Assembly: GCA_010093605.1 (NCBI GenBank)
Contig: MU004182.1
Location: forward strand, 1,521,032 to 1,585,031
Length of the DNA: 64,000 nt
Direction of reading: 5' to 3'
From: Lophium mytilinum
Taxonomy: Eukaryota > Ascomycota > Dothideomycetes > Mytilinidiales > Mytilinidiaceae
The notes beneath the pieces were generated by a model. The model ran no database searches, was not told the DNA's origin, and saw only the letters and a program-made list of their open reading frames with translations. The position numbers were made by a program, and so were the translations under genes. Within the stretch, counting starts at the first letter, position 1, and each line of letters starts with the position of its first letter. This document shows, piece by piece, positions 31,990 to 45,250 of this stretch.

Positions 31990-32069
31990 ACCATTATAAT
32001 TATATAAGTGTAGCACTACTTTTAAATGCCTAGAAGCATATAGATATTACTAAAATTTATATTTACTAA

Positions 32070-33150
32070 TAAGCTATTATTTTTCTATCTAAATTAATTA
32101 CTGCTTGCAGCCTTTCTAGTATAGATTCTACTTACTTATTAATAAATCTTATTAATACCTTATTCTATTCTTTTTAGGCTAATTCTCTTATTATACTCTT
32201 ATTTTAATAGGGGAACTTCCTAATATACTACTTTAGGGGCTGCTAGTAGTTCTTAATAGGGGCTAGATCTAAAGAAGAGTAAATATTAAAGTAGTACTTT
32301 AGCCTATTCTATTCTTTCTAGGTTTAAATAATATTACTTTTATCTATACTATAGCTACTATCTCTATTCTCTTCTAGAATAAAGTTATTACCTCTCTAAA
32401 GCTAGAGCTTTATAAAAGGCTTTAAGATCTAGTCCTAGTATATCTTAAGAGTTATCTTTCTATTTAAATTTAAGGGGATATTATAGAATAAGAGTAGGCT
32501 CTTAAAGTTATAGCTAATAGCTATCTAAGAATATAGCTATTTCTATATATTCTCTATCTACTAATTATTTTATTCTTAAATATAATTAGAATAATAGCGC
32601 TTTTCTAGTTTTCTAATAATTTATATCTTACCTATAAAGTATAAGAAATAGATATAGAAAGAAGAGGTAAATATACCTTATAGTTTAATACTCTAATATA
32701 CTTTATTAGAGAAGTAAACTCTATACTAATTACTAGGCTCTAGATACTTCCTAAGTATATACTCTATCTATTTCTTTTAGTTTTTTCTAGTTCTTTTATT
32801 TATCTAGCCTTTCTAGTAGATAATATACTTATAATAGTTTATAGCCCCTATTATATACTATACTATTTAGCTAGAATAAAGAGAGCTATTTAGATACTTA
32901 TAACTAGCCTTAAAAGCTAGCTATTTCTAAGTAAATACTTTTACCTTAAAGCCTTCCTTATAAATAATACCCTCTAGTAGCCTTAATTTACTCTTTCTAA
33001 TAATAGGCTTTCTCTCTCTATTCTCTTCTACCTCTAGGTTATTATAGTATCTTTTTAGGTTATCTTTTAGTATATTCTATCCTCTTATATAGCCTACTTA
33101 AAAATAGTAAAAGATAGCCTTATTTTTATCTATAATTCCCTTTACTTTAT
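32070..33150 (-). pseudogene. Relic of a Tc1/mariner-type transposase (DDE_3)
   Basis: Read on the minus strand, the C-terminal half keeps DDE_3 landmarks despite many stops: LEENRDSS (from an ..EEDGDSG.. motif), KSNI..., YYFNIYSSLDLAPIKNY (the SPDLAPIEN third-acid motif, Glu changed to Lys), QPLKQYIRKFP with Q as stop, and RLQAVINLD near the end (about 32,080-32,110). Essentially all stops are TAA/TAG, at positions where family members have Gln or Trp. The right end is cut near 33,216 by the LTR of element B. Ends and inverted repeats could not be found with certainty. Confidence 0.7.
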
Positions 33151-33220
33151 TATAGAAAACAGCCTCTTAAATATAGACCTTAGTTAGTATCTTAAAATTA
33201 GATAGGCTAGGTAGGCTAGA

Positions 33221-33441
33221 TATTATAGTATAATATAGAATTATAATAGAAAACTAATAGTATTAAGTATATAATAAAGTAGCTATAAAAAGAGAGAGTA
33301 GGGCGTAGAGCATTAGCTAAGAGGTAGGTAAGGCTAGCGCTAAGTAAGGTTAGATAATAGTAGTATGTAATAGAAAGCTATATAATACTATTATCTATAA
33401 TAGAAATATATTATAATAAGAATTATATTATAGCTATAATA
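33221..33441 (-). repeat. 3' LTR of element B (221 bp)
   Basis: Starts TATTATAG and ends CTATAATA on the minus strand, the RIP-altered form of TG...CA ends. It is similar, in inverted orientation and with many differences, to 47,723-47,942. A polypurine tract lies at 33,442-33,458. Confidence 0.75.
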
Positions 33442-33999
33442 CTACCCTTCTTTAAAAGAAAGCTATATATATATAGCCTTTCTATTTTAGTATATATACT
33501 TACTATAGTTTCTTTTAGTCTTATAATTATATAGAGGGTTATTATTCTTCTAGATTATAGTAGATACTTACTAAGCCTTAGATATAAGGTTAGTAATATA
33601 GTTAATCTTATATATACTACTAAGCTTTATTATACAGTTTATATAGTACAGCGTTATCTAATTTATATAAATTAGTAATAGCTTAGCCGGCTAGTACTAG
33701 TTAAGTTAGTAAGATAGAGAATAGGTATTATCTATAGAGCGTTATTATAATTAGAGTAAGTAGCGGCTTCTAATATTTAGGCTTTTAGAAGGACTTATAA
33801 AATTCTTTTACTTTTAGATAGGCGTAGTAATAGTCTATAATAATATTATAGTAGTTAGTAATACTAGTATAAAACTTCTATTAAGAATTAGTATTCTATT
33901 TAGAGTAACTAGTATAGAGAATCTTATACTAAAGTAGGCCTTTTTATTTAGTAGCTAGGTTAAGTATAGCGTTATTAATATATAAGTCTATAATCTTAT

Positions 34000-35377
34000 T
34001 AATATTCTATTACTTATAGCCTTCTTTATTAATCTTAATAGGTCTAGGTTTCTTCTAGATTTATTCTTTTAATAGCTTATATATAATGTAATAAAGTAGC
34101 TATAGATAGAAGATATTAAATACTCCCTTTATAGTATATAGAAGAGATAGTTAGTAGGTAGTATTATTAATAACCTTAGTAACTTTAAATAGACTAAGTT
34201 ATTTATAATTAAGAGATTTATTTAGGCGTTAGGTTTTAATATTACGCGCGTTAAGTATAACTTAATTACTAACTTTAAATTCTATAGCTAGTTTTCTTTT
34301 ATAGTTAGTAAACTCTACCTACCTAGCTTATACCTATATTAATTTATCTTAAAGAAAGAGGTAGAGGTTATTTAGTTACTTAGCGAGCGCGTTAGCTTTC
34401 TCTTTAAGGGGCTTCTATAGCCCTTTAACTATAGAGTTATCTACTAGCTTAAGACTAGAGTAAGAATTATATTCTTTTATAGTAATAAAGGGGGACATAC
34501 TAGTAGTTATTTTATCTAAATTAGCTTTAAACTTAGTAATAGATAGAAGATTAGCCTAGTTATCTTATTTATAGTTAATATAGGCGCGTAGATACTATTT
34601 AAGTGCTATATTTATAATTTTAGTCTAACTATCTATCTCTAGATAGAAAGTAGTAGAGAGTTTTAGCTTTATTTCTACTCTAGTATATAGCCGCTTTTAA
34701 AAGTAGAATATAAATTATAGTCTATAGTTAGAAATAATAGAGTATAGATATTCTTCTTCTTACTAAATCTATTTAATAAACGCCTAGGTAATATCTTTAG
34801 CTTCTATAGAGTCTATAGCTATAAACTTTCTCTTCTTTAAGAACTAATTAACTACTACTATAATATATTCTAGATTATAACCCTATTATTTATAGATTAG
34901 TAGGGGAGTAATAAAGTTAACTAAAATATAGTACTAGTATTAGTCTAGAATAGATAGAGGGTAGAGTAGGCCTTACTTACCTTTATATAAGTACTTTAAT
35001 CTTTTATAGGCTAGATATACACTAATATATTAGTCTATAGAGAATATTATTTAGGGCTAATAATAGTATTTATAAAGCTATATATAAGTTAATATTATTC
35101 TAGTATATTTTATAGGCTTAGGCTTATATATAGATTATATAATATAAGTATATAGTTATTTAATATCTAGAATATAAAGCCGCTTATAGATATAGAGAAG
35201 GTTATCTACTACTTTATAATTACCTAGCTCTATCTATAGGTAATAGTCTTAATAGAACTACGCAGGTAATTATTACTAGTTGCGTTATTTAGTATACTTA
35301 ATAGCCTAAATAATAGAGTTACTTTTAAAGTACTTCTAGACCCTTTAAAGAATCTAATTACTAGTAAGAATAGTTAC
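34000..35377 (-). pseudogene. Element B integrase relic
   Basis: At about 34,900-34,640 the minus strand reads IIVVVN.FLKKRKFIAIDSIEAKDIT, then YSIISNYRLQFIFYF and KLKLSTTFYLEIDS, matching Gypsy integrase cores (VVVD, SDRG..F, HPETDGQ). The first two catalytic Asp codons read Asn, as G-to-A change would give. Upstream, about 35,200-35,000, is the zinc-binding N-terminal part. The unit starts at the A insertion point (TSD 35,378-35,382). Confidence 0.75.
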
Positions 35378-35382
35378 TTTAT

Positions 35383-35561
35383 TATTATAGTTATATATAT
35401 TAGTAATACTTATATAGAGCTTATAGAGAACTATATATAATATATAGTATATATATATTAGCTATATAAGTATAGCTCTTAGTTAGTGCCGTTCTTAAGA
35501 TGGCGCTATAGCTCTAGCCTAATAGAATACCTTTTACCTCTATATCTTACTTCTTATAATA
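35383..35561 (+). repeat. Element A 5' LTR (179 bp)
   Basis: Begins TATTATAG, ends ATAATA; aligns without gaps to 43,085-43,263. Followed by AATAGTAGCTTAG, a probable primer-binding site since TAGTAGCTnAG recurs after the LTRs of elements D and E. Confidence 0.9.
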
Positions 35562-35699
35562 AATAGTAGCTTAGTACTTTTATTAGAGCTTTATTATAGA
35601 AGCTTACTAGCCTTATATACTATAAGTACTAGGTCTATTATAGCTCTCTAGACTACTATTTTATATCTATTATCTTATCTATAGCTTTAGCTCCGCAGC

Positions 35700-38600
35700 C
35701 TTTATAAAACCTTAACCTTAATCTAAAAGACATTAATATCTAGCTTATAAGACCTTAACTTTAAGCTCTTATAAGCCCTATTACGTCTATAAGTACTACT
35801 TAACCGGCGTCCTTAACTGCCTATATTAAGGACCTTAGCATTCTATATACTAGTATCTAACTTAACTCTAGAAAGAGCTATATTATTATTAATAACTACC
35901 TAGCAACTACTATACTACAGCCTTCTACTATTAATAACTTTCTAGAACTAGTAGTCTTTTTAGAACCCGCTATCTTTAATAACTTCTAGGCTTTGCTATT
36001 CTATATACTCTTGCCTACGCGGCTTTACCTAGATATAGAAGAGTTTATAGGTTCTAAGAAAGTAGTTCTATAGTTTTAAGAAAACTATATTATTAATAAA
36101 CCCTATCTATCTTTCTTTTAAACTTTCTCTCCTTTATTAACCTCTTTTTTATCTATATCTTCTTTATTATAACGCCGGCGTATAGCTCTTTAACGCCCGC
36201 GTTTAGCTTTTAATACCGGCGTACAGCCCTTTAACACCTGCGTTTAGTTTATTAACGCCCGCGTTTAGTTTATTAACACCTGCATCTATAGCTTATTATA
36301 ACTCTATATTTAGTATAAGTAGCTCTAATACTTTCTTTCTATAGTATACCTATCTAGAGCTGCCTTAGAATATTATCTATTTTAGGTACTAGCTCTACGC
36401 CTTTAAGTATACTAACTCTAGCTAACTTTAAAGCTAGTTACTTAATATAGCCTTTAGAAGCGGTTTCCTTACTTAATTTTCTATTACTAAGTAGCCCTTT
36501 AGCTCTTACTAGATATATCTCTTAGAGTAGCTAATCTTATTCTAAATACTATAGGCTAATATTAGAAACTTTATATAATAGCTTAAATAACGCTAGCTTA
36601 CTATTATAGACTCTTTATATTTAGCTAACTCCGGCCGCATAAACTAAATAGAATAGGTTACCTATAATAAGAACTAGAACCCCCTTCTAATAGCTTTTAA
36701 CGCCGCCTAGCTCTAGTAGCTTAATAATCTTATCTAATAAGCTATCGCCGCTAGCTAAGCTATATAGCTAGGTTCTTCTAGACCTCTAGATTCTTCTAGG
36801 CCTTCTAGAGTAATAGAAGCGCCCGGTAATAGTATAAATAACGCCGGCGGAGGCTTCTAAATTTAAAAGATTAGCTTCTTCTATCTAAAGCTTAAGCCTT
36901 TAGTAGGCCCTATATAAGATAATATTATCTATATAGATAATAATATATATATCTATAATATATATATCTTTATAGAATAAATTAAAAATATTACTATTCT
37001 ATACTTAGAGAATATTATTAAGGCTAAGCTTCTATAATATCTATATAGCAGCGCCCTTATATAGTATATATTAGTAGTTATAGATATAGAGAAAGCTAGA
37101 ATATATTATACTACCCTTAATAATAGCTAGTATAAATCCTTAATCTAATAATTTAAAGAACTTCTTACCTAGTTTTTAATATAACTAACTATAGCCTTCT
37201 ATACCCTTAAAAATATAAAGAACTATTATAGCCTCTTAATATATATCTATAATATTCTAAGAAGTATAAGAGCTATAAATATTAATTATAATAATAGTAC
37301 TAATAGACTTATCTTTATATAGAAGGGTATTAACCCCCTCTTATAAAATAGGCTCTTAGCGCCTACTAACTCTACTACTATCTATAAGTTATCTAGTTGC
37401 TAGAAGCTAAGTATAATAACTAGAGTAATCTTATAGATATCTATCTATAAATAATAGCTAGCTATTAAGCCTAGCCTATAGGCTCTTAAGGTTAGTACTC
37501 TTCTTTACCTTCTTAATAGAATTTCTAGCCGTCTAGTTACCTAAATTAGAACTAGTAGAACTTCTAGTATAGATAGTACTATAGAGGTCTCTTATACTAG
37601 TCTAGTAGTAGCTATTTTAATAGTAACCCCTATCTAAACTCTTATACTCTATAGAATTAACTAAGCGCTTCTATAGCGCTCTTAAGACTAACTCTTCTAC
37701 TAGCTTATTAGCCTCTATAAATTATAAGTAGTAATAAATAGCGCTTACTATAAAACTCTAGAGGCTTAAGAACTTATAAATCTACTAGTAATAACCGCTT
37801 TAGTAAATAGTAGCCTAGGACTTACGCTAATAATACTAATTCTAATACTAATACTAATAACTAGTACTAGAAGAATATCTAAGTAGAAGTTAAAGAATAA
37901 CTAGCCTAGCTTAGGTATCTAGAAGTTAATAAGAGTAGCTACCTTAATAATAGCCTAAATAATAAGCTTAGTACTAAAGACGCCTTAAATATTATAGACG
38001 CCGGTTTTATTAATAGATACCTTACTATCTATAACGCCTATATATTGCCGGCTATCTTATAGCTAAAGAGAGCTTACTAGATATATAAGGCTAACTTTCT
38101 ATCTAATAATACCTTATTTAAATACCTATATTAGAACTACTAGCTAGTCTCTTAATATAAACACGCTATATCTTTAATAGCTACATTTTTAATACCCGCG
38201 TTTTTAGTATCTATATCTTTAACGCCTATACTTATAATGCTAAGCGCTAAAGATATTAATATAGCTACCGGCCTATATAACTCTAATACCTAGAAATCTA
38301 CTAGCGCGCTTACTAAATTTATAAGTAACTGCTATATTACCTCTAATATAAGAAACCTAAAGATTAGATCTAGAATTACCTTCTATAGGTATTACTATAT
38401 TATAATAAAGGCGTTATTAATAAAGCTAGGAGACCTTACTAATATTACCCTAGACTCTAGAAATACTATAACCCTAATTAGTAAGAACTTCTTAGCCTAA
38501 TAAGGCTACCCCTATAAGCTTCTCTATATAAAATAAACTATTATAGTTTAAGAAGTTAGAAGTAAGCTAATATCTATAAATAAGTTTATAGTTATTACCC

Positions 38601-41600
38601 TCTATATTTCTAGATAATAAGAAGTTGCGGTTATCTACTTTAAAGCTTATATTATTAATTACTTATAAGTAAACCTTCTTATTAGTACTAATATACTTAA
38701 TCTAGAGAGTATAATTATTAATCTATAAGTATAATAACTATATATTAGTAGCTACTAGAATCTTAAGGTTTCTATTACTATTTATGCGCGTAGTAATAAT
38801 AGTAACTTCTAAAGAACGCGCTGTATTATCTAGGTAAAGACTATAATAACTATAGCTACTTACTTAGTAGTAGCTATTTCTATTACTATCTAGAAATATT
38901 ATATAGTTACTAATTATAATCTTCTATTTACGCTAGAACGCCTCTCTTATAAGCTAGAGAATAAGAAAGAAGCCTACGCCTACCTTTTAAATATTAACGC
39001 CTTCTTTATATAGGTCTATAATAACTTAAAAGCTATATTTATAATTCTATAAAATACTAGGCTTAGGCTATTAAAGGACTATATTAAGAAAGAAGCCTAT
39101 ATAATTTATCTAGAAGAAAAGCCTCTTATAATACTCCGCGCGCCTCTTTAGTAACTCTAGTCTAGTTAGACGCTAGTGTTTCCGCTTTCTAGAGCTTATA
39201 ATATAGATACCTAGTAGATTAAGAATATTAGAGACCTTATTAATAAGGCACCTACTCTTAATAAGACGCCACCCCCCGTTAATAAAACGCCGCAGCCTAT
39301 TATTAATAAGACGTCCGCGCCCCTTATTAGCTATATTAGTCTAAAGCCCTATTTTAAGTTTAAAGGGCCTTTTAGTATTACTATCTATAGAGCTACTATA
39401 GAAATTACTATATAGATTAGTAGTATTATATAGAATTTTAAACCTATATTTATAGATAATAGAAAGCTAGCTAATATACCTAAGAATTAGTAGCTATAGA
39501 TTTCTCTTATTAATAATCTATTCTCTACTAAGATTATATACCGGGTTTATCCTCTAGAACCTTAAGAATATGCCCTAGTAGATACTAAGTTTAATAAGCT
39601 CTATAAATAGGGTTATATAGAGTAGTTAGAATCTACTTATTTTAGTTTCTCTATTTTTATTATTTAGAGAACTATGCTTATTAACGGCCTCTCTACTAGA
39701 AAGAGATGCGTAGTTATAGATATTTAAGGCCTAAATAGAGCTACTATAAAGAATAGCTACTCTCTTCTATAGTAGAAAGACTTTATAGAGGCGGTCTTAG
39801 GCTATCTATATATCTTAACTATTAATACCGCTTCTTTCTTCTACTAATAGCCTATAGCTTATAATAACTAAGAGAAGTTTATAGTTATCTCTTATTAAGA
39901 TTAGAAATACTTTAATATTACTATAATAGACTACTATAGCTCTCTACTATATATCTAGTAATAAGTTAATTATATTATCTACTAGTATAACCTATACTTT
40001 TATTACGTATATATTAATAATATTATTATTTTTAGCTATATACTTAAAGACTATCTTTAATATCTATAGGCCGTTTTCTTAGTATTACAGGCGTTAAATA
40101 TTACACTTAAGGCCTAAAAGTTCTATCTTAGCTATCTATTACTTATACTACTTAGCTAGAAGGTAAATGCCTTAGAAATAATAATATTATCTAAGAAGCT
40201 AGTAGCTATCTATAAATTAGACTTTTTTAAGATACTTAAGAACCTTAAGCACTATCTAGAACTTATAGGTTAGCTTTAATAGTATATTAGCTACTACGCG
40301 CAGCTATTAGAGGCCTTATAGAGTAAGAAGACCCGGCTACTAAAGACGGCGCCTATTACTAGCTAAGCTAGACTCTATTATACGCAGTTAATAACTATAT
40401 AAGATAAAGTAGATATCTATAACTTATATAAAGCTATATAAAAGGCCTTCTTCTAAAAGAAGATTCTTATTTACTTTAACTCTAAGTAACGCCTCTATAT
40501 AGATATAGACGCCTCTAAAGTATATAGCTTTAGTATTATAGTCTATTATATTATAGGGGACCTACTTCTAGATTAGCTAAAAGATATTAAACGCGGTAAG
40601 ATCTAGCCTATCTTATTCCTTAGTAAGCTCTTATTAGTAGTAGAAAGAAACTACTAGCCTACTAAGCTTAAAGTTACCTATTTTATATAGGCTATCTATT
40701 ATATTTACTATATAATATTATTATCTAAATACTCTATAGTAGTAATTACTAATTATACCGCTACTATAGCTATTATAAGGGCCTCTTCCCTTATAATATT
40801 AGCTACTAATAAGCTTAATATGCGCCTAGTAAGGGCTTCTTAGTACCTTTTATAGTTCTATCTAGATATCCGCTATAGACCTAGATAGCTATATATTATT
40901 CTAGATATACTATTATAACTACCTTTAGTAAATATGCGGCTTAGTAATACTACTTCTAATACTCTTAAGAAGCTAACCTTTAATATTTCTATTCTTAAAC
41001 TTACTAATAACTTCTATAACGCTCTAATTACTATATATAAAGTTAATAAGTAATAGGCTGGAATTTAATTACTAATTATAGAGTTATCTAGCCCTTCTAG
41101 AATACTTTTTATTATCTACTATAACCTACTCTATTACTGCAATATAGCTAATAGACACTTATAACTTTATATTTCTAAGGCTTTAAAGAGGGATATCTTT
41201 AAGAAGTACTATAATACTACCTATACCGGCTTTCTTAGAACTTATAAACGCGTTTAAGCTATATACTATATATAGTATCTAACCTAATATCTAATATAGT
41301 ACTTATAGTACTATATAATTTACTATATTAATAAGACTATATACTATAAGCCTTATAGAGCTTTTATATCTATCTAGTCCCTACTAATTTCTTTCTATAT
41401 AGTCTTCTTAGACTTTATTATTAGCTTACCTAAATCTATAGATAGCTATAACGCTATAGTAATAATTACTTATAAATTTTTAAAGCGTATTATAATAGGG
41501 CCCGGTAAGAATATATATAATACTAAAGATTAGGCCTATATAGTACTAGATCTTCTTATAGACTAGGGCGTTCTAGTTACTACTATTATAGACTATAATA

Positions 41601-42540
41601 CTAAGTTTATTAGCGCCTTCTAGAGAGAAGTCTTTAAATGTCTAGGTACTAAAATTCTAATATTAATAGCCTATTATCCGCGCACTAATAGGTAGTTAGA
41701 ACGCACTAACTAGATAGTAGAGATAGCTCTCTATTTCTACCTATTATAAGGAAATATAGAGTAGCTAGCCTTCTTATCTATACTATAATATCTATTTAAT
41801 AACTCTATTAATTAGTCTACTAGAAAGTCGCCTAATAAAGTTATCTATAGCTTCTAGTTAAATAAAGGCTTACTAGTAATTACTAATAATAATACTCTTA
41901 GAAGACTAGGTATATATAACCTCTTAAATATCTATAACCTATCTAGCCTAACCTAGTTATTACTTACTATATAAGCTCTAAGTTCTATAGATATTAGCTT
42001 TATTAACGCCTATAAAGTTGCTAGGTATAACGCCGCTAATATAATTACCTTTACCGCTACTAGAATAAAGATATAATTTAATATATCTAGAGCTAACCTC
42101 TAGCTATAACCCGGCGACTTAGTATATATATAGCTCTATAAAGGCTTTAAAATTCCCGAATTATACTAGAAGTTTAGCTAATAGTATATAGGCCCTAGAA
42201 TAATTAAGTATAAGGTTAGAAAGAACGCGTATAAACTTAATATACTCTAGAGCTAGAAGATCTATCTAGTTATCTCTATTAAATAGCTAGAACTAGTAAA
42301 CCCTCTAAATCTAGACCCCTATAGCTATATTTATAATAAAAGTATAAAGGTTATAGAGCCTATAGCTATAGAAGATAACTATAATAATAAGACTAGCGCC
42401 TTCTATAAGGTTTATTACTTACTTACTAGGCGCCGTTACTATATTAGATATTTAAAGAAGCTATTTATAAAGTACCTAGTTAAATAGAAAGGCTATAGAC
42501 CTAAATATAATTAGTAGTAATAATAAGAGAATATTAATAA
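35700..42540 (+). pseudogene. Element A gag-pol relic
   Basis: Plus-strand reading with many TAA/TAG stops. RT begins near 39,541 (YRVYPLEP.EYALVDTKFNKLYK); its YVYINNIII motif, from YIDD, is at about 40,000-40,035. RNase H is near 40,490-40,560 (LYIDIDASKVYSFSIIVY) with PILFLSKLL after it. The integrase core spans about 41,400-41,820 (FIISLPKSIDSYNAIVIITYKF; IIDYNTKFISAF; NNSIN.STRKSPNKVI). A GPY-type region and a chromodomain core (FIKYLVK.KGYRPKYN, about 42,460-42,520) close the frame. The gag part is long (~3.5 kb) and holds Pro/Thr-rich repeats at 36,171-36,295 and an NKTP-type repeat near 39,250-39,310. Confidence 0.85.
36171..36295 (+). repeat. Six tandem ~21-bp units in element A gag
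   Basis: Units begin at 36171, 36192, 36212, 36233, 36254 and 36275 with the form AACGCCCGCGTTTAGTTTATT; unit 2 is one base short. Units 4 and 5 read as LTPAFSL-type heptads. CpG-rich cores survive while CpA is converted in most units. Confidence 0.75.
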
Positions 42541-43084
42541 GAACCTTATAAAGGCCTATAATAACGCCTATTAATAGGCTAATTACTATAGCTTAATTAC
42601 TTCTTAAAGCTTAATTACTATAGTATAATTACCCTAAACCTCTATTAATACGCCGTTATTATTAACCCCTATAAACCTATTACTAGAACCCGTAAATACG
42701 CCTATAGAAGCCTATTTTTACCTATACCTCTATTATCTTATCTAGGCAGCGTCTCTTACCCGCCCGTTATTATATTTACCGCCCGCTAATAGCCTTACTA
42801 GTCTATAAAGCTATCTTTAAAGCTTATATTTTATATAAAGCCGCCGTCTTTTATAACTTCTATAAAGCTATTCTTAAAGCTTATAACTTATATAAAGCTA
42901 CTATCTTTATAACTTCTATAAAGCTATCTTTTCTATAACCTTATCTAGAATATAAATATTATATACGCCTATATTACTGCCGCCCTTATTACCTATAACC
43001 TATTCTTATAACCTTATAATTCTAGATATTATTCTCTTAGGTACGCTTATTAAGGATAATAAGGTCTTTTTTATTTAGAGTAGT

Positions 43085-43263
43085 TATTATAGTTATGTAT
43101 ATTAGTAATACTTATATAGAGCTTATAGAGAACTATATATAATATATAGTACGTGCACATTAGCTATATAAGTATAGCCCTTAGTTAGTACTATTCTTAA
43201 GATAGCGCTGTAGCTCTAGCCTAATAGAATACCTTTTACCTCTATATCTTACTTCTTATAATA
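43085..43263 (+). repeat. Element A 3' LTR (179 bp)
   Basis: Gap-free copy of 35,383-35,561; where the two differ, one has C/G and the other T/A. This copy keeps more CpA/TpG and CpG sites (for example ACGTGCACAT near 43,151). Confidence 0.9.
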
Positions 43264-43268
43264 TTTAT

Positions 43269-45250
43269 TAGATAAATTATTTATCTTATTATCTATAGGT
43301 AACCTCTTAGTAGTAGAATTATATAGCTTATTCTCTAGTAGTATTTTATTCTTCTTAGGGCGTTCTTATAGGTAAGCTAGGCTAGAGTTATTTAGCTTAT
43401 CTAGCTTAGCTACTAGTTAAGGCGCTTTTCTAGGGCGACCTCTTATATAAACGCGTAGTCTAGAGTTATTTAGCTTATCTAGAGTAGTAGGTAGAGGGTA
43501 TATATATATAACTACTACTAAGTAGATATTATTATTATTATCTAGATAATTAAATTTACTAAAGTTATATATTATCTTAGCTAGTTTAATAGAAGTATAT
43601 TTAAATATATTAGTAAGAATATATATAAGCTTAATAGTATAATATATTTCTAGCTTATAGTTAGATAGTTTTAGTATAACTTATTTTTAATACTTATATC
43701 TATTATCTTCTAGGGCTAGCTTATTACCTAGTTATTAAGTTAGTAGGTTAGGCTTTTTATTCTACTTGCCTGGTTTATATATAATCTTAAAGTTAAACTT
43801 AGCTAGAAACTTAGCCTAGTAAGCTTATTAATAATTAAGGTACTTAGATATTATAAATATTTAGAGGTTCTTATAATCTAAGATAATATTAATAGAACTA
43901 TTATACTCTTATTCTTATCTAGTAAGCTCTAGTCTCTATTCTTTAAAAGTAAGTACTATAGTAAGAAGCTCTTTATTATAGATAGTATAGTTAATCTACT
44001 ATAGTATTATATAATATAATATAAATATAACTAGGTAGAATATTCTATCTAGTTAAACCTAAGAGAGTACTATAGTAGTAGTATAATTAGAGGAGTTATA
44101 TTCTATCTAAGTATTATAATCTAGGTTCTATAGTGCTAGCTATAGAGTAGCGCGGAAATATTCCTTAATATTATAGAAGGCTTTAGCTTTATTACTATTA
44201 TCTAGCTATAGAAACTTAAAACCTTTTTATATAGTAGAGGTTAGCGTTATTAGTAGGGCTATAAACGCGGAGTAGTCTATAATAAAATAATAGTAGAAGT
44301 TATAGAATTTTAAGAAGGCTTAAACATTCTTAAGGTTTTATAGCGTTAGCTAGTTAAGTATAGTTTAGACTTTAGCTAGATCTATTTAAACGCTATTAAC
44401 ACTAATAAGTATACCTAGGTATTTAACTTTATTAATAGTAAATTTGCATTTATAAATATTAAGAAATAGCCTAGCATTATAGAGCTTAGTAATAATTATA
44501 AAAATATACGCCTTATATTCTTCTAGTATATTACTATATATTAGAATATTATCTATATATATAGTATAGAAATTATTAAGATATTTCTATAAGGTATTAT
44601 TAATATAAGTCTAGAAAGAGCTAGGCGCGTTATATAGTCTAAATAGAAGTACTATAAATTTAAATAGTCTCTAGCGCGTAAGAAAGGCTATTTTATACTT
44701 ATTACCTTTCTTAATCTAGAGTGCATTAAATATACTAATAACATCTAGCTTAGTATAATACCTAGCTTTAGCTAGCAACGCAAGCGTGTCCTTAATAAGT
44801 AGTAGTATATTATAACTTTTAATACTAATTTTATTAAGACTATAATAATTAATATAAATATAAAGTCCTTCTTCTAGCTTCTTAATAACTAGCGTAGGTG
44901 CGGCGTATAATAATAAACTAGAATAAATAAAGCCTTTAGCGCGCATTTTATTAATAAAGGCTTTAATAATAGCAGCTTAATTTCTTAAAAGTCTATATAC
45001 TTTCTAGGCAGGCGGCTTAGAGTTAGGGAGGACATTAATTATATAGTCTATTAGTTAATAAGGTAGAAGCTTATTAGCTTTATAGGGATTCTACGCATCT
45101 ACTATATAGTATAGCTAATTAGAAAGTAACTTTTTAATCTCTTTATTAGTAATTAGAGGCCGATTTATCTTCTTAAAGAACTTCTAGTAATTAAAAGAGT
45201 TAATAGTAAAAATATTAGTAGTAAAAGTAGCTATTTATATATTATATAGA
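43269..45250 (-). pseudogene. Element B reverse transcriptase and RNase H relic
   Basis: Minus strand. The open piece 44,946-44,716 (76 codons) is RT: GFIYSSLLLYAAPTLVIKK, INYYSLNKISIKSY, ARYYTKLDVISIFNAL (from LRFCVDYRALN..TIK and FTKLDVISAFN). It continues with a YIDNILIYSNILEEYKAY segment (from YIDD) at about 44,570-44,510. RNase H and its tail follow at about 44,150-43,700 (a SIIKSFLL / YLLLKN segment in one frame, corresponding to YEIYDKELLAIV..F). The relic stops at the insertion of element A, whose TSD is 43,264-43,268. Confidence 0.8.

Larger units (their letters stand above)
35383..43263 (+). mobile_element. Element A: complete chromodomain Ty3/Gypsy retrotransposon, 7,881 bp
   Basis: Two direct LTRs of exactly 179 bp (35,383-35,561 and 43,085-43,263) and a 5-bp target duplication TTTAT (35,378-35,382 and 43,264-43,268). 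Between them, on the plus strand, lie gag, protease, RT, RNase H, integrase and a chromodomain. The LTRs differ at about a dozen sites, all transitions, with no indel. The element is inserted in element B between its RNase H and integrase. Chromodomain elements often target heterochromatin. Confidence 0.92.

Noticed and set aside
36940-36975. TATATA-rich microsatellite
   Set aside because: Short and imperfect; expected by chance in a TpA-saturated block.
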